From NCBI RefSeq assembly GCF_011392075.1, contig NZ_JAAJBV010000010.1, positions 1 to 64,000 on the forward strand: 64,000 nt of DNA, written 5' to 3'. The notes below the pieces were generated by a model. The model did no database searches, had not been told where the DNA came from, and worked only from the letters and a program-made list of their open reading frames with translations. This DNA is from Flavobacterium celericrescens. Its GTDB lineage: Bacteria; Bacteroidota; Bacteroidia; Flavobacteriales; Flavobacteriaceae. The translations under genes and the position numbers were made by a program. Below, piece after piece: positions 61,780 to 64,000 of the stretch (positions are counted from its first letter, which is position 1; each line of letters opens with the position of its first letter).

Positions 61780-63310
61780 ATAAATTCTCCATATCCTCCA
61801 AAATCGAAATTGCTTTTTTTTTCGTAGCCGCTAATTCTTCTGGTTTCATTTTTCTTAGTAGCGCTAACATCATGCTCATTCTTTGATTATTGGCAAAATG
61901 TTGTTTTTTCTCATCTAAAAAATGCCAATACAAACTGTTAAATGGACAAGCTTTTTCGCCTAATTTGTCTTTTACTTTGTAATGACAACTACCACAATAA
62001 TTACTCATTTTATTGATGTAACTTCCTGACGAAACATAAGGTTTGGTTGCCACAATGCCGCCATCAGCATATTGACTCATACCACGTGTATTAGGCATTT
62101 CCACCCATTCAATCGCATCGATGTAAACGCCTAAATACCAAGCGTCCACTTCATCAGGATGTAATTGCGTCAACAAAGAAAAATTACCAATTACCATTAA
62201 TCGCTGAATATGATGCGCATACGCTTCCGATAAACTTTGGGAAATCGAATGTTGCATACATTTCATCTTGGTTTTTCCAGTCCAAAAGAATTCAGGTAGC
62301 GGATTGTAGTTTTCTAATGTGTTCATTTGCGCATAATTAGGCATTTCTTTCCAATAAATTCCTCGAACATATTCACGCCAACCAATAATTTGTCGCACAA
62401 AACCTTCTACCTGCGCCAATTCAATCGTTTCTTGATTTTGATAATAGTAAGATATTACAGTATCAACCACTTCTTTCGGACGAATCATTTTCGAATTCAT
62501 CGCAAAAGACAAACGCGAATGAAACAAAAATTTATGTTCAGAAAATAAGGAATCTTGATACGCTCCAAAATGCTCCAACAAATGCTTACAGAAATAGTCA
62601 ATCAATTGCAAACTTTCATTTCTTGAAGTAGGCCAATTGAAATTTTCTTTATCAATACTTCCAAAAATGGTAATGTTTTTTGCTTCAATTTCAGCAACAA
62701 GTTCACTCACATTTTTATGAAATTCCAAAGGAAACGGAATCGGAACTTCGTTTTTATATTGATTACGGTTGTTGTGGTCAAAGTTCCATTTTCCGTCTAG
62801 CGGTTGGTCGCCGACCATTAAAACATCATTTTTTTTTCGCATCATGCGATAGAAACTTTCCATCAAAAGTTGCTTTTTCCCTTTAAAAAAAACAGCTAAT
62901 TCATTTCTAGACGTATAAAAATGTTCTGAATCTACTGCTTTTGTTGGAATGGAAAGTTTTTCGCAGATGTTTTTTAATTGTTCATCCAAGCGATATTCAT
63001 CCGGAAGTTGATATTCAAATTGTTCGATTTTATTCTTTTCAACCAAATCTAAAATCAATTGTTCTAAATTCTGAGGATTATTCACATCTGAAATTTTATA
63101 ATAGATAACTTGATGACCTCTTTTTATCAATTCCTCCGAAAAATTTCGCATCGAAATGAAAAACGCCACGACTTTTTGAATGTGATGTTTTACATAATCC
63201 GTTTCCTGACGCATTTCTGCCATTACATACACCACATCTGGATTGACTTCATCAAACCAAGAATGTTGTGAGTTGAGTTGGTCGCCCAAAAGTAATCGAA
63301 GTGTTTTCAT
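61778..63310 (-). CDS. Cryptochrome/photolyase family protein of the FeS (bacterial 6-4 photolyase-like) class
   Basis: 510 residues. RLLLGDQLNSQHSWF at the N-terminus is typical of the FeS-BCP/PhrB-like group, followed by the FAD domain (GWREYVRGIYW, NYNPLPEFFW). Four Cys of the [4Fe-4S] site are seen: in KMKCMQHSI, in NYCGSCHYK (two), and in EKACPFNSLYWHF. Family knowledge: prokaryotic (6-4) photolyases or cryptochromes that use light and reduced FAD. It sits 21 bases downstream of a DUF2256 gene, a common arrangement. Repair of UV lesions is inferred. Confidence 0.92.
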   Translation of the reverse strand: MKTLRLLLGDQLNSQHSWFDEVNPDVVYVMAEMRQETDYVKHHIQKVVAFFISMRNFSEELIKRGHQVIYYKISDVNNPQNLEQLILDLVEKNKIEQFEYQLPDEYRLDEQLKNICEKLSIPTKAVDSEHFYTSRNELAVFFKGKKQLLMESFYRMMRKKNDVLMVGDQPLDGKWNFDHNNRNQYKNEVPIPFPLEFHKNVSELVAEIEAKNITIFGSIDKENFNWPTSRNESLQLIDYFCKHLLEHFGAYQDSLFSEHKFLFHSRLSFAMNSKMIRPKEVVDTVISYYYQNQETIELAQVEGFVRQIIGWREYVRGIYWKEMPNYAQMNTLENYNPLPEFFWTGKTKMKCMQHSISQSLSEAYAHHIQRLMVIGNFSLLTQLHPDEVDAWYLGVYIDAIEWVEMPNTRGMSQYADGGIVATKPYVSSGSYINKMSNYCGSCHYKVKDKLGEKACPFNSLYWHFLDEKKQHFANNQRMSMMLALLRKMKPEELAATKKKAISILEDMENL

Positions 63311-63331
63311 CTTTTTTTAATCCCGATTTTT

Positions 63332-63475
63332 TTATTTAGAATTTTTATTCATTCGACATTTATCACTACAATACTCAATTTTCTCCCAGTTTTTCTCCCA
63401 TTTTTTTCGCCAAGAAAACGGGCGCTGACAAGTTTTACAGATTTTTTCGGGAAGATTTACTTTTTTATGTGACAT
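63332..63475 (-). CDS. DUF2256 small zinc-ribbon-like protein
   Basis: 47 residues, start ATG at 63475, missed by length-limited gene calling. The product begins [19 protein letters not shown] and has the Cys pattern CxxC ... CxxxC (ICKTCQRPF and YCSDKCRMN) with a Trp-rich middle ([12 protein letters not shown]). This is the DUF2256 pattern. Its start overlaps the flavin reductase stop by one base (TAATG), so translation is coupled. The recurrent neighbourhood with photolyases suggests a helper role, which is unproven. Confidence 0.9.
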   Translation of the reverse strand: MSHKKVNLPEKICKTCQRPFSWRKKWEKNWEKIEYCSDKCRMNKNSK

Positions 63476-64000
63476 TATAACATAGAAGTTGTTGGTTTAT
63501 CAGGTCGGGCGTAATGAAATCTGTCGGTTAATTTTGGAACGGCATAACCGTCTAATCCATTTATAGCAACAATATTTCCTTTGTCCAATTGCATCCAATT
63601 GTCATCGTGAAAGAGATTTTTATCCGCATATATAGTTTCTATAGAAGCAATAATGTGAATACAATCGTTTTCTATGATTTTATATTCGTTTACATATTTG
63701 CACAATAGTTTTACTGGACTTCCTTTTACAAAAGGTACTTTGTGATTGTCTATAAATTCAGATTCTAATTTAGTTTTGTCAAATTCTGAAATAGGCTCTT
63801 CATAACTTGAAGATGTATGATGTGCATCTGCTATCATTTCTTCGGTTATGTGGTTTACCGTAAAATATCCAATTTCTTTTATATTTTTATAGGTATCTCT
63901 GGGAACAGTCATAGGTCTTAAAATAAATCCCAACAAAGGTGGTTCGCTTCCTAAATGCGTAACACTACTAAAAATGGCAACATTCAAAACGCCTTCAGCT
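63475..64000 (-). CDS. Flavin reductase family protein, N-terminus cut by window edge
   Basis: About 175 codons are visible and the frame stays open to the right edge (…[20 protein letters not shown]), so the start lies beyond 64000; an in-frame TTG at 63987 is not the true start. Seen: [32 protein letters not shown] and HYARPD near the end, typical of the FMN-binding split-barrel flavin reductase family. First visible gene of an operon with DUF2256 and the photolyase. Supplying reduced flavin to the photolyase is an attractive but untested idea. Confidence 0.88.
   Translation of the reverse strand, partial: AEGVLNVAIFSSVTHLGSEPPLLGFILRPMTVPRDTYKNIKEIGYFTVNHITEEMIADAHHTSSSYEEPISEFDKTKLESEFIDNHKVPFVKGSPVKLLCKYVNEYKIIENDCIHIIASIETIYADKNLFHDDNWMQLDKGNIVAINGLDGYAVPKLTDRFHYARPDKPTTSML

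Overview
The window is from a member of the Bacteroidota, most likely a Flavobacterium or close relative. The DNA is AT-rich. Many genes are preceded by the promoter form typical of this phylum (TTG, a spacer of about 17-23 bases, then TAnnTTTG). There is a gliding-motility ABC ATPase (GldA), proteins with type IX secretion sorting domains of both the A and B kind, a GLPGLI/TonB-receptor pair, and a methionine synthase split in two. Almost everything is chromosomal housekeeping. I see no prophage, insertion sequence, integrase or CRISPR array.

Layout. 1-3358: truncated secreted subtilisin-like protease (minus strand), then a tRNA-Leu(UAG). 3.7-9.2 kb: starch/maltodextrin operon (GH31 and two lipoprotein GH13 enzymes). 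9.3-15.6 kb: flavoprotein, Ssb, MutY, HU, a 30-residue basic ribosomal-type protein, RNase G, SIMPL protein, TadA. 15.6-23.6 kb: Dxs, DUF3078 protein, deoxynucleoside kinase, GLPGLI protein and outer-membrane barrel. 23.6-37.8 kb: a large methionine/SAM region (metK, metY, metX, thrA, metZ, split metH, metF). 38-42.4 kb: two small TPR-like paralogues, gldA, prephenate dehydratase and DAHP synthase/chorismate mutase. 42.5-53.8 kb: secreted hypotheticals, RsgA, Dtd, three transglutaminase-like secreted proteins, MazG-like, SMR exporter, AroA. 53.9-57.4 kb: large surface protein of the gliding/T9SS type. 57.5-64 kb: QueA, kynureninase, ureohydrolase, a NUMOD4/HNH-like protein, FeS photolyase, DUF2256 protein and a truncated flavin reductase.

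The most interesting content is regulatory. The methionine region appears to carry three mechanistically different sensors. One is a Met/Cys-rich leader peptide with an antiterminator/terminator pair ahead of metY. The second is a SAM-II-like pseudoknot leader ahead of metK. The third is a clear SAM-I (S-box) riboswitch ahead of metH. A second leader-peptide attenuator, rich in Phe/Tyr codons, precedes the prephenate dehydratase gene. Both leader peptides are too short for ordinary gene calling. Other points of note are heptanucleotide tandem repeats (mostly of the form AACTnnn) inside the coding regions of aroA and metH, apparent gene conversion between two adjacent DUF3857-type genes that lack the transglutaminase cysteine, and small unannotated ORFs between genes of the met region.
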